Source of the DNA: Rhodovulum robiginosum
GTDB lineage: Bacteria > Pseudomonadota > Alphaproteobacteria > Rhodobacterales > Rhodobacteraceae
DNA: 64,000 nt
Assembly (NCBI RefSeq): GCF_003944755.1
Contig: NZ_RWGU01000047.1
Location: 1 to 64,000 of the forward strand
Direction: 5' to 3'
Each line of letters begins with the position of its first letter. The first letter of the stretch is position 1. The notes below the pieces were generated by a model that worked only from the letters and a program-made list of their open reading frames with translations, was not told the DNA's origin and made no database searches. Of this stretch, positions 18,265 through 27,011 are shown in pieces. The position numbers and the translations under genes are program-made.

Positions 18265-20244
18265 ATGTTTATCGAGCTTGGCCACTTTGCCCTGACCCTC
18301 GCTTTCGCCGTCGCCCTGGTGCAGATGGTGATCCCCCTCATCGGTGCCCACAAGGGCTGGAGCGGCTGGATGGCCGTGGCCCAGCCCGCCGCGACCGCGC
18401 AGTTCCTGCTGACGGCGTTCAGCTTTGCGGCGCTGACCTACGCGTTTGTCACCTCTGACTTCTCGCTGAGGGTCGTGGTCGCCAACTCGCACACGCTGAA
18501 GCCGATGCTCTACAAGATCTCGGGCGTATGGGGGAACCACGAGGGTTCGATGCTGCTATGGGTGCTGATCGTGACGCTTTTCGGCGCCATGGCGGCATGG
18601 TTCGGCGGCGGCTTGCCGCCCAGCCTGCGGGCGCGGGTTCTGGCGGTGCAATCGGCCATCGCCGTGGCCTTCTTCGCCTTTATCCTGTTCACCTCCAACC
18701 CGTTCGAGCGGCTGGCCTTCCCGCCTTTCAACGGCCAGGACCTCAACCCGCTGTTGCAGGATCCCGGCCTCGCCTTTCACCCGCCCTTCCTCTACCTCGG
18801 CTATGTCGGTCTTTCGATCTGCTTTTCCTTCGCGGTGGCCGCGCTGATCGAGGGGCGCGTCGACGCCGCCTGGGGCCGCTGGGTGCGGCCCTGGACGCTG
18901 GCCGCCTGGATCTGCCTGACCGTGGGCATCGCGCTGGGCTCGTGGTGGGCCTATTACGAGCTTGGCTGGGGCGGCTTCTGGTTCTGGGACCCGGTGGAAA
19001 ACGCCAGCTTCATGCCATGGCTTGTGGCCGCCGCGCTGCTGCATTCCGCGATCGTGGTGGAAAAGCGCGAGGCGCTGAAAAGCTGGACGATCCTTCTGGC
19101 CATCGTCGCTTTCGGGTTTTCGCTGATCGGGGCGTTCATCACCCGCTCGGGCGTCATCACCAGCGTTCACGCCTTCGCCTCGGATCCCGAGCGCGGGGTG
19201 TTCCTGCTGCTGATCCTCGCGGTGTTCATGGGCGGTGCGCTGACGCTCTTTGCCGCAAGGGCCAGCGCGATGGAGGCCAAGGGCGTCTTTGGCCTGGTCA
19301 GCCGGGAAACGGCGCTGGTGTTCAACAACATCCTGCTGGCGGTTTCGGCGCTTGTGGTCTTTGTCGGCACGATCTGGCCGCTGGTGGCCGAGATGGCCTT
19401 CGACCGCAAGTTGTCGGTCGGCGCGCCGTTCTTCAACATGGCCTTCACGCCGTTCATGATGATGCTGGGGGCGATCCTGCCCATCGGCGCCATCCTGCCG
19501 TGGAAACGCGCGCGGCTGGGCCAGGCGCTGCGCCGGCTCGCCCCGGCGCTGGGGCTGGCCGTCGCGCTGGGCGCGCTGGCCTATGCCATGCAGACCGGCA
19601 AGACGGCGATGGGGCCGATCGGCGTGATGCTGGGCACCTGGCTGATCGCGGGCGCCGCGGTGGATCTGTCGGTGCGCGCGGGCCGCGGCGGAACCGGCGC
19701 CAAGCTGCGCCGCATGGCCCGGCTGCCGCGCTCCGACTGGGGCAAGGCGGTGGCCCATTCGGGGCTCGGCATCACCATGCTGGGCATCGCCACGCTGTTG
19801 GCCTGGCAACAGGAAGACATCCGCGTGGCCCAGGTGGGCGAGCGGTTCGAGGTGGGCGAATACGGCATTGTCCTGGAAAAGGTCGAACGCATCGAGGGCC
19901 CCAACTACATCTCGACCACCGGCACGATGAGCGTCTGGCGCGGCGATAACAGGGTCTCGACGCTGTTTCCGGAAAAGCGCGTCTATCCGGTGGCGGGGAT
20001 GCCGACCACCGAGGCCGCGCTGGATAGCGGCGTGTTCCGCGACATCTACCTCGTGATCGGCGATGCGCAGGCCGACGGCGGGTGGGCGGTGCGCACGTAT
20101 ATCAAGCCGTTTGCCAACTGGATCTGGTCGGGTGCGATCATCATGGCGCTGGGCGGGCTGCTGAGCCTTTCGGACCGGCGCGTGCGTGTCGCGGCCGGCG
20201 CGCGTAAACAAACCCCGCCCTCGGGCGCGGTGCCCGCGGAGTGA
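18265..20244 (+). CDS. ccmF: Cytochrome c heme lyase subunit CcmF
   Basis: 659 residues, with about 14-15 membrane helices. The tryptophan-rich heme-handling domain WGGFWFWDPVENASFMPW is intact, and GVWGNHEGSMLLWVL and PFLYLGYVGLSICFSFAVAAL flank it. CcmF takes heme from CcmE and, with CcmH, forms the thioether bonds of c-type cytochromes. The ATG at 18265 precedes the first helix; earlier in-frame codons add a 42-residue polar stretch with no conservation. It ends 5 bp before the ccmH start. Confidence 0.95.
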   Translation: MFIELGHFALTLAFAVALVQMVIPLIGAHKGWSGWMAVAQPAATAQFLLTAFSFAALTYAFVTSDFSLRVVVANSHTLKPMLYKISGVWGNHEGSMLLWVLIVTLFGAMAAWFGGGLPPSLRARVLAVQSAIAVAFFAFILFTSNPFERLAFPPFNGQDLNPLLQDPGLAFHPPFLYLGYVGLSICFSFAVAALIEGRVDAAWGRWVRPWTLAAWICLTVGIALGSWWAYYELGWGGFWFWDPVENASFMPWLVAAALLHSAIVVEKREALKSWTILLAIVAFGFSLIGAFITRSGVITSVHAFASDPERGVFLLLILAVFMGGALTLFAARASAMEAKGVFGLVSRETALVFNNILLAVSALVVFVGTIWPLVAEMAFDRKLSVGAPFFNMAFTPFMMMLGAILPIGAILPWKRARLGQALRRLAPALGLAVALGALAYAMQTGKTAMGPIGVMLGTWLIAGAAVDLSVRAGRGGTGAKLRRMARLPRSDWGKAVAHSGLGITMLGIATLLAWQQEDIRVAQVGERFEVGEYGIVLEKVERIEGPNYISTTGTMSVWRGDNRVSTLFPEKRVYPVAGMPTTEAALDSGVFRDIYLVIGDAQADGGWAVRTYIKPFANWIWSGAIIMALGGLLSLSDRRVRVAAGARKQTPPSGAVPAE

Positions 20245-20249
20245 CACCG

Positions 20250-20705
20250 ATGATCAAACGCCTTGCCCTGGCCCTTGCCCTGCTCGCGCCGCTGCAGGCC
20301 GCCGCGGTCGAGCCCTCGGAAATACTGGCCGACCCGGCGCTCGAAGAGCGCGCGCGCGAGATATCCAAGGGCCTGCGCTGCCTTGTCTGCCGCAACGAGA
20401 ATATCGACGATTCCAACGCGTCGCTTGCCAAGGACCTGCGGCTGCTGGTGCGCGAGCGGCTGACCGAAGGCGACAGCGACGAAGAGGTGATGGACTACGT
20501 GGTCGACCGCTACGGCGAATACGTGCTGCTGCAACCCACCCTGACGGGTTCGAACATCGTACTATATATCGCGGGGCCGGCGATGCTGCTGTTGGGTCTC
20601 GGCATCGCCTTCGTCTATATCCGCGGCCGCCGCCGGCAGGAGACCGCGCAGCAAGGGCTGTCGCCCGAGGAAGAGGCCCGCCTGAAAGAGATCATGGGCG
20701 AGTAG
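20250..20705 (+). CDS. ccmH: Cytochrome c-type biogenesis protein CcmH (CcmL)
   Basis: 151 residues. Signal peptide, then the redox motif LRCLVCRNENIDDSNA with Cys44 and Cys47, used to reduce the apocytochrome heme-binding cysteines. A C-terminal membrane anchor follows (about 102-123). A GTG at 20241 overlaps the ccmF stop and could be used instead, adding three residues. CcmI is not adjacent; the next gene is unrelated. Confidence 0.95.
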   Translation: MIKRLALALALLAPLQAAAVEPSEILADPALEERAREISKGLRCLVCRNENIDDSNASLAKDLRLLVRERLTEGDSDEEVMDYVVDRYGEYVLLQPTLTGSNIVLYIAGPAMLLLGLGIAFVYIRGRRRQETAQQGLSPEEEARLKEIMGE

Positions 20706-20768
20706 CCCCTTTCGCCCCCCCGGCTCCTTTGCCATGGTGCGCGCGGCAGGGGCAGAAAGGGCAGCGCC

Positions 20769-21545
20769 ATGGTCTACAAGGTCATAGAATACCGGGTCGA
20801 GGCGGATGTGGCGGTGATCACGCTGAACCGCCCCGAGGTGATGAACGCGCTCAACACCCAGATGCGTGCCGAGATCCTCGACGCCATCGGCCACGGCGCG
20901 GCCGAGGCGCGCGCGCTGGTGCTGACCGGCGCGGGCCGCGCGTTTTGTTCGGGGCAGGACCTGGGCGACCGGGTAAGCACCGCCAGCCACGACCTGGAGC
21001 GCGTGTTGCGCGACGAATACGAGCCGATGCTGAAGGCGATCACCGATTGCCCGATCCCCACCATCGCCGCTGTCAACGGCGCGGCGGCGGGGGCGGGGGC
21101 CAACCTGGCGCTGGCCGCCGACGTGGTGATCGCCTCTGAAACGGCGATGTTTCTGCAGGCCTTCGCCCGGATCGGGCTGATCCCCGATGCTGGCGGCACC
21201 TATTGGCTGCCCCGGCAGATGGGGCTGGCCAAGGCGATGGGCGCCGCGCTGTTCGCCGAGCCGATTTCGGCGCGGCAGGCTGCCGACTGGGGCATGATCT
21301 GGGAGGCCGTGCCCGAGGACCGGTTCGAGGCCCAGTGGCGCGCCCGGGCCCGCCACCTCGCCGAGGGGCCGACGGCGACCTACACGCGGCTGAAACAGGC
21401 GCTCAGGGCCAGCTTCGACAACGATCTGGACACCCAGCTTGCGCTTGAGGCGCACCTCCAGGGCGAATGCGGCGAAAGCCGGGATTTCAAGGAAGGCGTG
21501 GTGGCCTTTCTGGAAAAGCGCAAGGCGCGGTTCGAGGGCCGGTAG
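20769..21545 (+). CDS. Enoyl-CoA hydratase/isomerase family protein (PaaG-like)
   Basis: 258 residues with the crotonase fold. Visible: ITLNRPEVMNALN near residue 20, AFCSGQDLGD near 63, the oxyanion loop NGAAAGAGANLALAAD, and FARIGLIPDAGGTYWLPR, where the Asp of the PDAGGT segment is typical of the PaaG/isomerase-like subgroup. It may hydrate or isomerise an enoyl-CoA in aromatic or fatty acid breakdown. It is a single gene between ccmH and the convergent M48 protease, so context does not resolve the substrate. Confidence 0.88.
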   Translation: MVYKVIEYRVEADVAVITLNRPEVMNALNTQMRAEILDAIGHGAAEARALVLTGAGRAFCSGQDLGDRVSTASHDLERVLRDEYEPMLKAITDCPIPTIAAVNGAAAGAGANLALAADVVIASETAMFLQAFARIGLIPDAGGTYWLPRQMGLAKAMGAALFAEPISARQAADWGMIWEAVPEDRFEAQWRARARHLAEGPTATYTRLKQALRASFDNDLDTQLALEAHLQGECGESRDFKEGVVAFLEKRKARFEGR

Positions 21546-21567
21546 GGGCGCCGCGCGCGCGGTGGTC

Positions 21568-22263
21568 TCAGTCCGTCGGGACGGCCTGCCAGCGCGCCTC
21601 GAGCGCCTCGATGGCGCGGACGCGTTCCTCGGTCTTGGGGTGGCTCATCAGCCAGGCGGGTACTGCGCCGCCGCGCGCCTCGGTCAGCTTTTCCAACTTG
21701 GAAAACAGCGATTTCTGCGGCTCGGTGCCGATCCCGGCCTTGGTCAGCAGGGCCGCGGCATAGGCGTCGGCCTCGTATTCGTCCTGCCGGCTCAGCCGCG
21801 CGGCCAGAAGCGTGGTCAGCGCGTTCGCGATGTAGATTCCGATGCCCGGCAGGATTCGGCCCAGCACCATGGCCAGCGCCGTCCTGAGCGCGTTCTGCCC
21901 GGAAAAGTCGATCATCCGCCGCCGCGCATGGCCCAGCGCGACATGGCCCAGCTCGTGCGCGATGACGCTGGCCAGTTCCTCGGCGCTGACCTCGCCATCG
22001 CGGTAGCGGTTGTAGAACCCCCGCGTCAGGAAGATGCGCCCGTCGGGCGCGGCCAGCCCGTTGACCGGGTCGATCTCGTAGAGGTTCACCCTGATGCGCG
22101 GCAGATCCAGCGCCTTGGCCATCCGGTCGGTCAGCGATTTCAACCGCGCATCGGCCAGTTCCGACGAGCGCGCGTCCAGCTCGCGCGACGTGCGCCAGCT
22201 CGAAAAACGGTACATCGCCAGCGCATAGAGCACGGCAAGAAGGATCGGGGTGAACTTCAGCAT
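21568..22263 (-). CDS. M48 family zinc metalloprotease
   Basis: 231 residues. One N-terminal membrane helix (about 4-20), then a peptidase domain with the zinc motif HELGH at 103-107 (VIAHELGHVALGH) and the third ligand region EYEADAYAAALL. A LMSHPKTEERVRAIEAL block at the end is typical of M48 (HtpX/BepA-like). Such proteases degrade misfolded membrane or envelope proteins. It is the last gene of the minus-strand train that starts at the MoxR ATPase, 38 bp after the M24 gene. Confidence 0.92.
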   Translation of the reverse strand: MLKFTPILLAVLYALAMYRFSSWRTSRELDARSSELADARLKSLTDRMAKALDLPRIRVNLYEIDPVNGLAAPDGRIFLTRGFYNRYRDGEVSAEELASVIAHELGHVALGHARRRMIDFSGQNALRTALAMVLGRILPGIGIYIANALTTLLAARLSRQDEYEADAYAAALLTKAGIGTEPQKSLFSKLEKLTEARGGAVPAWLMSHPKTEERVRAIEALEARWQAVPTD

Positions 22264-22301
22264 GGTTCAGATATGGGGCCGCGGGCCGGTATGGAAAAGG
22301 G

Positions 22302-23447
22302 TTAAAGCGCGATCAGATCGGGCGCGTGGCGCGACAGGCGCTCGGGGCCGGTTTCGGTCAACAGCACCGAATGGCCGAGGCTCATGGCAAGCCCCGCCTC
22401 GCTGTCCATCAGGATCATGTGCAGAAAGAACACCTGGCCCGCGTCCATGGGCTGCGGGTTGCCCGCGAAAAACATCGGGAAATCCACCCAGATCGGCGCA
22501 AAGACCGCGCCCATGCCGTAGCCGCAGGCCCTGAGCCGGGCATGGCTGTAGCCCGCGCGGTCCAGCACCTCGGCATGGGCGGCGTAGACATCGCCCATCG
22601 GCGCGCCGGGCCGCATCGCCGCCTCGCAGGCCACAAGCGCCGCGCGGGCGGCGTCGTACATTCGCCGCTGCGCCGCGGGTACCGGGCCGATCACGACGGT
22701 GCGCATCATCGCCGCGTGATAGCGGGCATGGCTGCCGGCCCATTCGATGGTCACCTGGTCCTCCTCGCCCAGCCGCCAGCGCCCGGCGAAAGACCGGCAC
22801 ATCAGCGCCGCCTGGCCCGAGCCGAGGATGATCTCGTTCGCCGCGGGCTCGCCGCCGCCTTTCAGCATGGCGCCCTGCATCGCGGCCAGGATGTCGCCCT
22901 CGAAGGCGCCCGGCCCGAGACAGCCGAGCGCGGCGTCGAGCGCGGCGTCGGCCAGCGCCGCGGCGCGCCGGTGATGGGCGATCTCGGCGGGCGATTTGAC
23001 CCGGCGCAGATCGCGGATGATCTCGTTGGCCTCTTCCAGCCCCTCGACCGCGCCGGCCACCATGCCCCCGTTATGGGCGGTCAGCCCCGCCGTCCGGGTT
23101 TCGATGCCGACCCGGCCCGCGATGCCGAGCCTGTCCAGCAGCGCGGCAAGTGCGCGCTCGGGCGCGGCCCCGGCGGCGTCTTGCCAGATATGGATGCGTT
23201 CGCGCGGCAGGGTCGAGGTGAACAGCGCCTGGCGCAGGTCGGGGGTGCGGGTCAGCAGGTCGATCCGGCCGTCGGCATCCAGCACCATGCACTGGAACAT
23301 GGCAAATCCGAACGTGTCGTAGCCGGTCAGCCAGTACATGCTTTCGGGGGCGAAGATCAGCAGCGCGTCGAGCCCGGCCTGGCGGAGCGCGGCGGCGGCA
23401 CGGGCGACGCGGGCGGCATATTCGTCGTCGGTGAAATGACGTGGCAT
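22302..23447 (-). CDS. M24-fold (creatinase/prolidase-like) protein, DoeA-like
   Basis: 381 residues: an N-terminal creatinase domain (about 1-140, with SMYWLTGYDTFGFAMFQ) and a pita-bread C-terminal domain. The metal ligands of active M24 peptidases are missing: where D-x-G...D is expected there is IEWAGSHARYHAAMMRTV. This pattern, with RLRACGYGMGAVFAPIW and FFAGNPQPMDAG, resembles what I recall of ectoine hydrolase DoeA and creatinase-type hydrolases, which act without metal. The rest of an ectoine pathway is not nearby, so the substrate is open. It is 23 bp downstream of the VWA gene. Confidence 0.75.
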   Translation of the reverse strand: MPRHFTDDEYAARVARAAAALRQAGLDALLIFAPESMYWLTGYDTFGFAMFQCMVLDADGRIDLLTRTPDLRQALFTSTLPRERIHIWQDAAGAAPERALAALLDRLGIAGRVGIETRTAGLTAHNGGMVAGAVEGLEEANEIIRDLRRVKSPAEIAHHRRAAALADAALDAALGCLGPGAFEGDILAAMQGAMLKGGGEPAANEIILGSGQAALMCRSFAGRWRLGEEDQVTIEWAGSHARYHAAMMRTVVIGPVPAAQRRMYDAARAALVACEAAMRPGAPMGDVYAAHAEVLDRAGYSHARLRACGYGMGAVFAPIWVDFPMFFAGNPQPMDAGQVFFLHMILMDSEAGLAMSLGHSVLLTETGPERLSRHAPDLIAL

Positions 23448-23470
23448 GAAACGGATACCTCTGGAACGAT

Positions 23471-24655
23471 TTAACGCCCCAGCATTTTCATCCCCCGCTC
23501 GATTCCTTCAAGCGTCATCGGCACCATGCGCCCGTCGAAGATCTCTCGGATCATGCCGATCGACTGGGTGTATTCCCAGAACCGTTCGCGCGTGGGGTTG
23601 ATCCACAGGTGGTCGGGCCATTGTGCGCGGGCGCGTTCCAGCCAGACCTGCCCTGCCTCGGCGTTCCAGTGTTCGTTGGCGCCGCCGGGGTAAAGCACCT
23701 CGTAGGGCGACATCGCCGCGTCGCCCACGAAGATGCATTTGTAATCGGGCCCGTAGGTGTTGAGCACCTCCCAGGTGGGGGTCTGGGCGTCCCAGCGCCG
23801 GGCGTTGTCGCGCCAGACGCCTTCGTAAAGGCAGTTGTGGAAATAGTAGTGCTCGAGATGCTTGAACTCGGTCCGCGCGGCCGAGAACAGCTCTTCGACC
23901 ACCTTGATATGGTCGTCCATCGACCCGCCCACGTCGAAGAAGAGCAGCACCTTGACCGCGTTGTGCCGCTCGGGCCGGGTCTTGACGTCGAGATAGCCGT
24001 GGTCGGCGGTGGCGCGGATCGTGCCGTCGAGGTCCAGCTCTTCATGCGCGCCTTCTCGGGCCCAGCGGCGCAGCCGTTTCAGCGCCACCTTGATGTTGCG
24101 GGTCCCCAGCTCCACGCTGTCGTCGAGATTGCGGAACTCGCGCTTGTCCCAGACCTTGACCGCCCGGCGGTGGCGGCTTTCGTCCTGCCCGATGCGCACG
24201 CCCTCGGGGTTGTAGCCGTAGGCGCCGAAGGGCGAGGTGCCGGCGGTGCCGATCCACTTGTTGCCGCCCTGGTGGCGGCCCTGCTGGTCCTTCAGGCGCT
24301 CTTTCAGCGTGTCCATCAGCTTGTCGAACCCGCCAAGCGCCTCGATCTCGGCCTTTTCGGCCTCGCTCAGGTGCTTTTCGGCCAGCCTCTTCAGCCAGTC
24401 GCCGGGCAGGTCGACGGCCTCGACCACCGCCTCCATCGGGATCGCTTCGAGCCCCTCGAACGCCTGGGCGAAGGCCCGGTCGAACCGGTCGAGATGGCGC
24501 TCGTCCTTCACCATCGCGGTGCGCGCCAGGTAGTAGAACCCCTCGACGTCGTAGGTCACCAGCCCCGCGTTCAGCCCCTCCAGAAAGCTCAGGTACTCTC
24601 TGAGGGAGACCGGGATGCCGGCATCGCGCAGGGCATGGAAGAAGGGCAGGAACAT
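23471..24655 (-). CDS. VWA domain protein, CoxE-like
   Basis: 394 residues. The N-terminal half (MFLPFFHALRDAGIPVSLREYLSFLEGL onward, given here as its key start) is the CoxE-type helical domain that partners MoxR ATPases. The C-terminal half is a von Willebrand A domain with the MIDAS-like motif FFDVGGSMDDH (about residue 255) and IFVGDAAMSPYE later; canonical MIDAS is D-x-S-x-S, so one Ser is replaced by Gly. MoxR-VWA pairs act as chaperones for cofactor insertion or complex assembly. The matching MoxR gene is 2.4 kb upstream on the same strand. Start at 24655, 5 bp from the preceding stop. Confidence 0.87.
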   Translation of the reverse strand: MFLPFFHALRDAGIPVSLREYLSFLEGLNAGLVTYDVEGFYYLARTAMVKDERHLDRFDRAFAQAFEGLEAIPMEAVVEAVDLPGDWLKRLAEKHLSEAEKAEIEALGGFDKLMDTLKERLKDQQGRHQGGNKWIGTAGTSPFGAYGYNPEGVRIGQDESRHRRAVKVWDKREFRNLDDSVELGTRNIKVALKRLRRWAREGAHEELDLDGTIRATADHGYLDVKTRPERHNAVKVLLFFDVGGSMDDHIKVVEELFSAARTEFKHLEHYYFHNCLYEGVWRDNARRWDAQTPTWEVLNTYGPDYKCIFVGDAAMSPYEVLYPGGANEHWNAEAGQVWLERARAQWPDHLWINPTRERFWEYTQSIGMIREIFDGRMVPMTLEGIERGMKMLGR

Positions 24656-24659
24656 CGGT

Positions 24660-24824
24660 CTAGTACAGACGGTCGAGCAGTACCGAGGCAAAGAGGCCCA
24701 GCAGCGCGAAGGCGATGCCGTAGCCCGCCGCGTATTGCGCTATGTCGTAGCCGTTGCCCTTGCGCCGCCGGGCCAGAAGCCCGCCCCAAAGCGCGCCGGC
24801 AAGCGCGGCCGGTATCACGATCAT
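24660..24824 (-). CDS. 54-residue membrane protein between the DUF2927 and VWA genes
   Basis: A short frame reading MIVIPAALAGALWGGLLARR, then KGNGYDIAQYAAGYGIAFALL, ending LLDRLY. Two hydrophobic helices (about 3-17 and 33-50) are separated by a short basic loop RRRKGNGYD, so the likely topology is a helical hairpin. Its ATG overlaps the DUF2927 stop (ATGA at 24821-24824) and its stop lies 4 bp before the VWA start, so it is almost certainly translated as part of the operon. No family recognised. Confidence 0.75.
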   Translation of the reverse strand: MIVIPAALAGALWGGLLARRRKGNGYDIAQYAAGYGIAFALLGLFASVLLDRLY

Positions 24825-26179
24825 GGTCGCCTCCCCGGGCTGAGCGCCGCGATATCGGAAAGTCGGGCGCGCACCTCCTTGTCCGCGCCGAAGCCATAGC
24901 GCGCCCAGCCGAGGCTGTCGAGGCGCACCGCCCGCGCCTCGGCCGGGCGGCCGAGATCGTCCAGCGCCTCGGCCTTGATCATCATCATCGTTGCCAGCAG
25001 GGCCGCGTTCTGCGCCCGGGCGGTGGCGGCGAGATGGGCATTGATCACGCCAAGGGCGGCATCGGGCTGGCCCGCCGACAGCGCAAAGGCGGCCAGGTGC
25101 ATCGCCACATGGGCGGCCTGCACCCGCGTTTCGGTCGAGCCTGCATAGATCTGCCCGGCCTGCAGGAAAGAGGCCAGCGCCAGCTCGCCGTTCTCGGCCA
25201 GCGCGAGCCGCCCCTGCGCGAACAGGCTGAAGGCCAGCCGCGTGTCGGACCAGCCCTGTCCGCGGGCGATGGCCACCGCGCGGGTGGCGGCGTCGCGGCG
25301 GCGGCCGGGCGCGGTGCCGGGGCCGAGCGCGGTTTCGATCGTCTCGATCCAGGCGCGCGGGGTTTCTGGCAGGGGCGGCGGCGCGGGGCGCTGGCCCGCC
25401 GGGTTGAGCCGGGCGAGAATGGCGGGCAGGCGGTCGGCCACCGCCTCGCGGCTCATGCCGTTTCTCAGCTCCGGCGCGTAGTAGACGCGCAGGATCAGCA
25501 TGTCGAACCCGGTCAGGACGGTGTTGAAATTGTCGTCGTTGAAAACGCTCTCGGGCAGCCGGTAAAGGTCGTTGAGCGGCCCCAACGCCTGGGCGATTTC
25601 CTCGTGCAGGCAGTCGCGCACCTCCTGCGGGCTGACATCGCCGGGCAGGAAGATGGCCACCTTTTCGCGCCGGGCCAGGGTCGTCCAGTCCAGCGTGCGG
25701 CTGCGGCGGGCGCGGCGGTAGGCCTCCCAGCTGTCCACCCGCGGCGCGACGAAGCAGGCGGCCTGCGGCACGGCGCGCTGCAGGGTGGCCCGCGGCACGA
25801 TCTCGACGGTGATGTTGGCCGGCGCAGCGGCGGGCACGCGGCGGATGCCGATGCCCGCCTCGCGCTGCAGACGGCCGAGCAGGGCGGCCAGGTCGGGCCC
25901 GAGGCTGGCCGGCGCGGCGCCGTTGACGCGCAGCGTGATCGGCTCGGCAAAGCGGGTGAGCACCGGCAGCTCCCGGCCGCTTTCCATCCGAAAGGCGAGG
26001 TCGAGGAAATCCTTGGCGATCAGCGCATTCGGCCGGGCGGGTGCGCGCGGCCGGGCGATCGAAAAGGTTTTCATGGGCGGCAGTTGCCCGGTGGGCGCGC
26101 TGCGGCGGGCGGCGATGTCGTCGGACGGGGCCGCGCAGGCGCCGAGCGCGAGCGCGGCGAGGATCAGCCAGCGCTGCAT
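24821..26179 (-). CDS. DUF2927 family lipoprotein
   Basis: 452 residues. Begins MQRWLILAALALGACAAP: a lipoprotein signal with lipobox LGAC, so it is likely anchored in a membrane facing the periplasm. The middle matches DUF2927 as I know it (a metalloprotease-like fold): FVAPRVDSWE, CLHEEIAQALGPLNDLYRLPESVFNDD, the last with an HEE motif reminiscent of zincin-type sites. The C-terminal third is alpha-helical and repeat-like (TPR-ish, about 300-440). Enzymatic activity is unproven. Overlaps the 54-residue gene downstream and lies 4 bp from the GNAT gene upstream. Confidence 0.78.
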   Translation of the reverse strand: MQRWLILAALALGACAAPSDDIAARRSAPTGQLPPMKTFSIARPRAPARPNALIAKDFLDLAFRMESGRELPVLTRFAEPITLRVNGAAPASLGPDLAALLGRLQREAGIGIRRVPAAAPANITVEIVPRATLQRAVPQAACFVAPRVDSWEAYRRARRSRTLDWTTLARREKVAIFLPGDVSPQEVRDCLHEEIAQALGPLNDLYRLPESVFNDDNFNTVLTGFDMLILRVYYAPELRNGMSREAVADRLPAILARLNPAGQRPAPPPLPETPRAWIETIETALGPGTAPGRRRDAATRAVAIARGQGWSDTRLAFSLFAQGRLALAENGELALASFLQAGQIYAGSTETRVQAAHVAMHLAAFALSAGQPDAALGVINAHLAATARAQNAALLATMMMIKAEALDDLGRPAEARAVRLDSLGWARYGFGADKEVRARLSDIAALSPGRRP

Positions 26180-26183
26180 CGCT

Positions 26184-26630
26184 TTAGCCCCGCACATATT
26201 TGACGAAGGGGGTGAACCGGCCGATGCGGTCGTAAAGCTGCCGGGCGGAATCGTTGAACTCCTGGGTCAGCCAGTAGACCGAGGGCGTGCCGGCGGCGTC
26301 TGCCGCGGCATAGACCGCCTCGATCAGCGCGCGACCGATGCCGCCGCCGCGCGCCTCGGCGTCGACGAAGAGGTCCTGCAGGTAGCAGACATCCTCGACC
26401 CGCCAGCAGTGCCGGTGACGGATGTAATGGACAAGGCCGGTCGGGGTGCCGTCCTCGATCGCGATCAACCCGTTCATGTCTGGCATGCCCGGGTCGAGAA
26501 GCCGGGTAAAGGTCGCCTCGTAAACCTCTGGGGGCAGAGCTGTCTGGTAAAAGTCTAGGTAGGCGCCCCACAGCCGGTCCCAGGCGGCGCGGTCGTCGCT
26601 GCGGAGCGGACGGATGATCGGATCGGGCAT
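26184..26630 (-). CDS. GNAT family N-acetyltransferase
   Basis: 148 residues. The acetyl-CoA loop is LFVDAEARGGGIGRALIEAVYAAA (the R-x-x-G-x-G/A motif reads RGGGIG, about residues 92-98), with VCYLQDLFV before it and FNDSARQLYDRIG after it. The C-terminal FNDSARQLYDRIG segment is the usual motif B/C region. Substrate unknown; the overall pattern resembles small polyamine or drug acetyltransferases. It lies 4 bp upstream of the DUF2927 gene on the same strand, though the pairing may be incidental. The start at 26628-26630 gives normal family length. Confidence 0.88.
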   Translation of the reverse strand: MPDPIIRPLRSDDRAAWDRLWGAYLDFYQTALPPEVYEATFTRLLDPGMPDMNGLIAIEDGTPTGLVHYIRHRHCWRVEDVCYLQDLFVDAEARGGGIGRALIEAVYAAADAAGTPSVYWLTQEFNDSARQLYDRIGRFTPFVKYVRG

Positions 26631-27011
26631 CGGGGCTGCGGGTCCTTCGGGGATCGGAGCCACAGGATACGGGCGTTCGCCGCATGTGCAAGCGGCGCGC
26701 CGATCACATGGGCGGGAAGGGGGCGCAAGGGCGCGCCGTGGTCCGGCGGGTGCGAACGGGGCTGTCGCGGTGGTCATGCCGGTTCGCTGTGCCGGATGGA
26801 GCGGACACCGGCATTGCGGCGGCGCTGGGGGGCGCTGCCCCCCGTCCTTCGGACTCCCCCCGGGATATTTGCGGCCAGAAGAACCCATCGCCTGCTTCTG
26901 CTTGGTCCAAATACCCCGTCGGATCGCGTTGCGAAGCAAGGCGAATCCGATCTCCGCAAGCGGCCATGGGGCGACCGAGCCCTGTTCGGGAGGGCGTGTC
27001 GGTGCCTGCCC
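26631..27011. other. 381-bp intergenic region with repeat elements
   Basis: No gene seen. It contains a G/C-run palindrome (about 26825-26866) followed by two inverted copies of the GGGTATTT...CCAAGAAGAAG-type element. The remainder looks like ordinary non-coding sequence between the MoxR and GNAT genes. Confidence 0.75.
26861..26917. repeat. Inverted pair of the intergenic element GGGTATTT-N4-CCAAGAAGAAG
   Basis: First copy on the plus strand at 26862-26883 (GGGATATTTGCGGCCAGAAG), second on the minus strand at 26892-26917 (reading GGGGTATTTGGACCAAGCAGAAG). They face each other across 8 bp and could form a long imperfect hairpin. A second pair is at 50876-51084. I recall the same motif from many Rhodobacteraceae intergenic regions. 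Confidence 0.7.
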
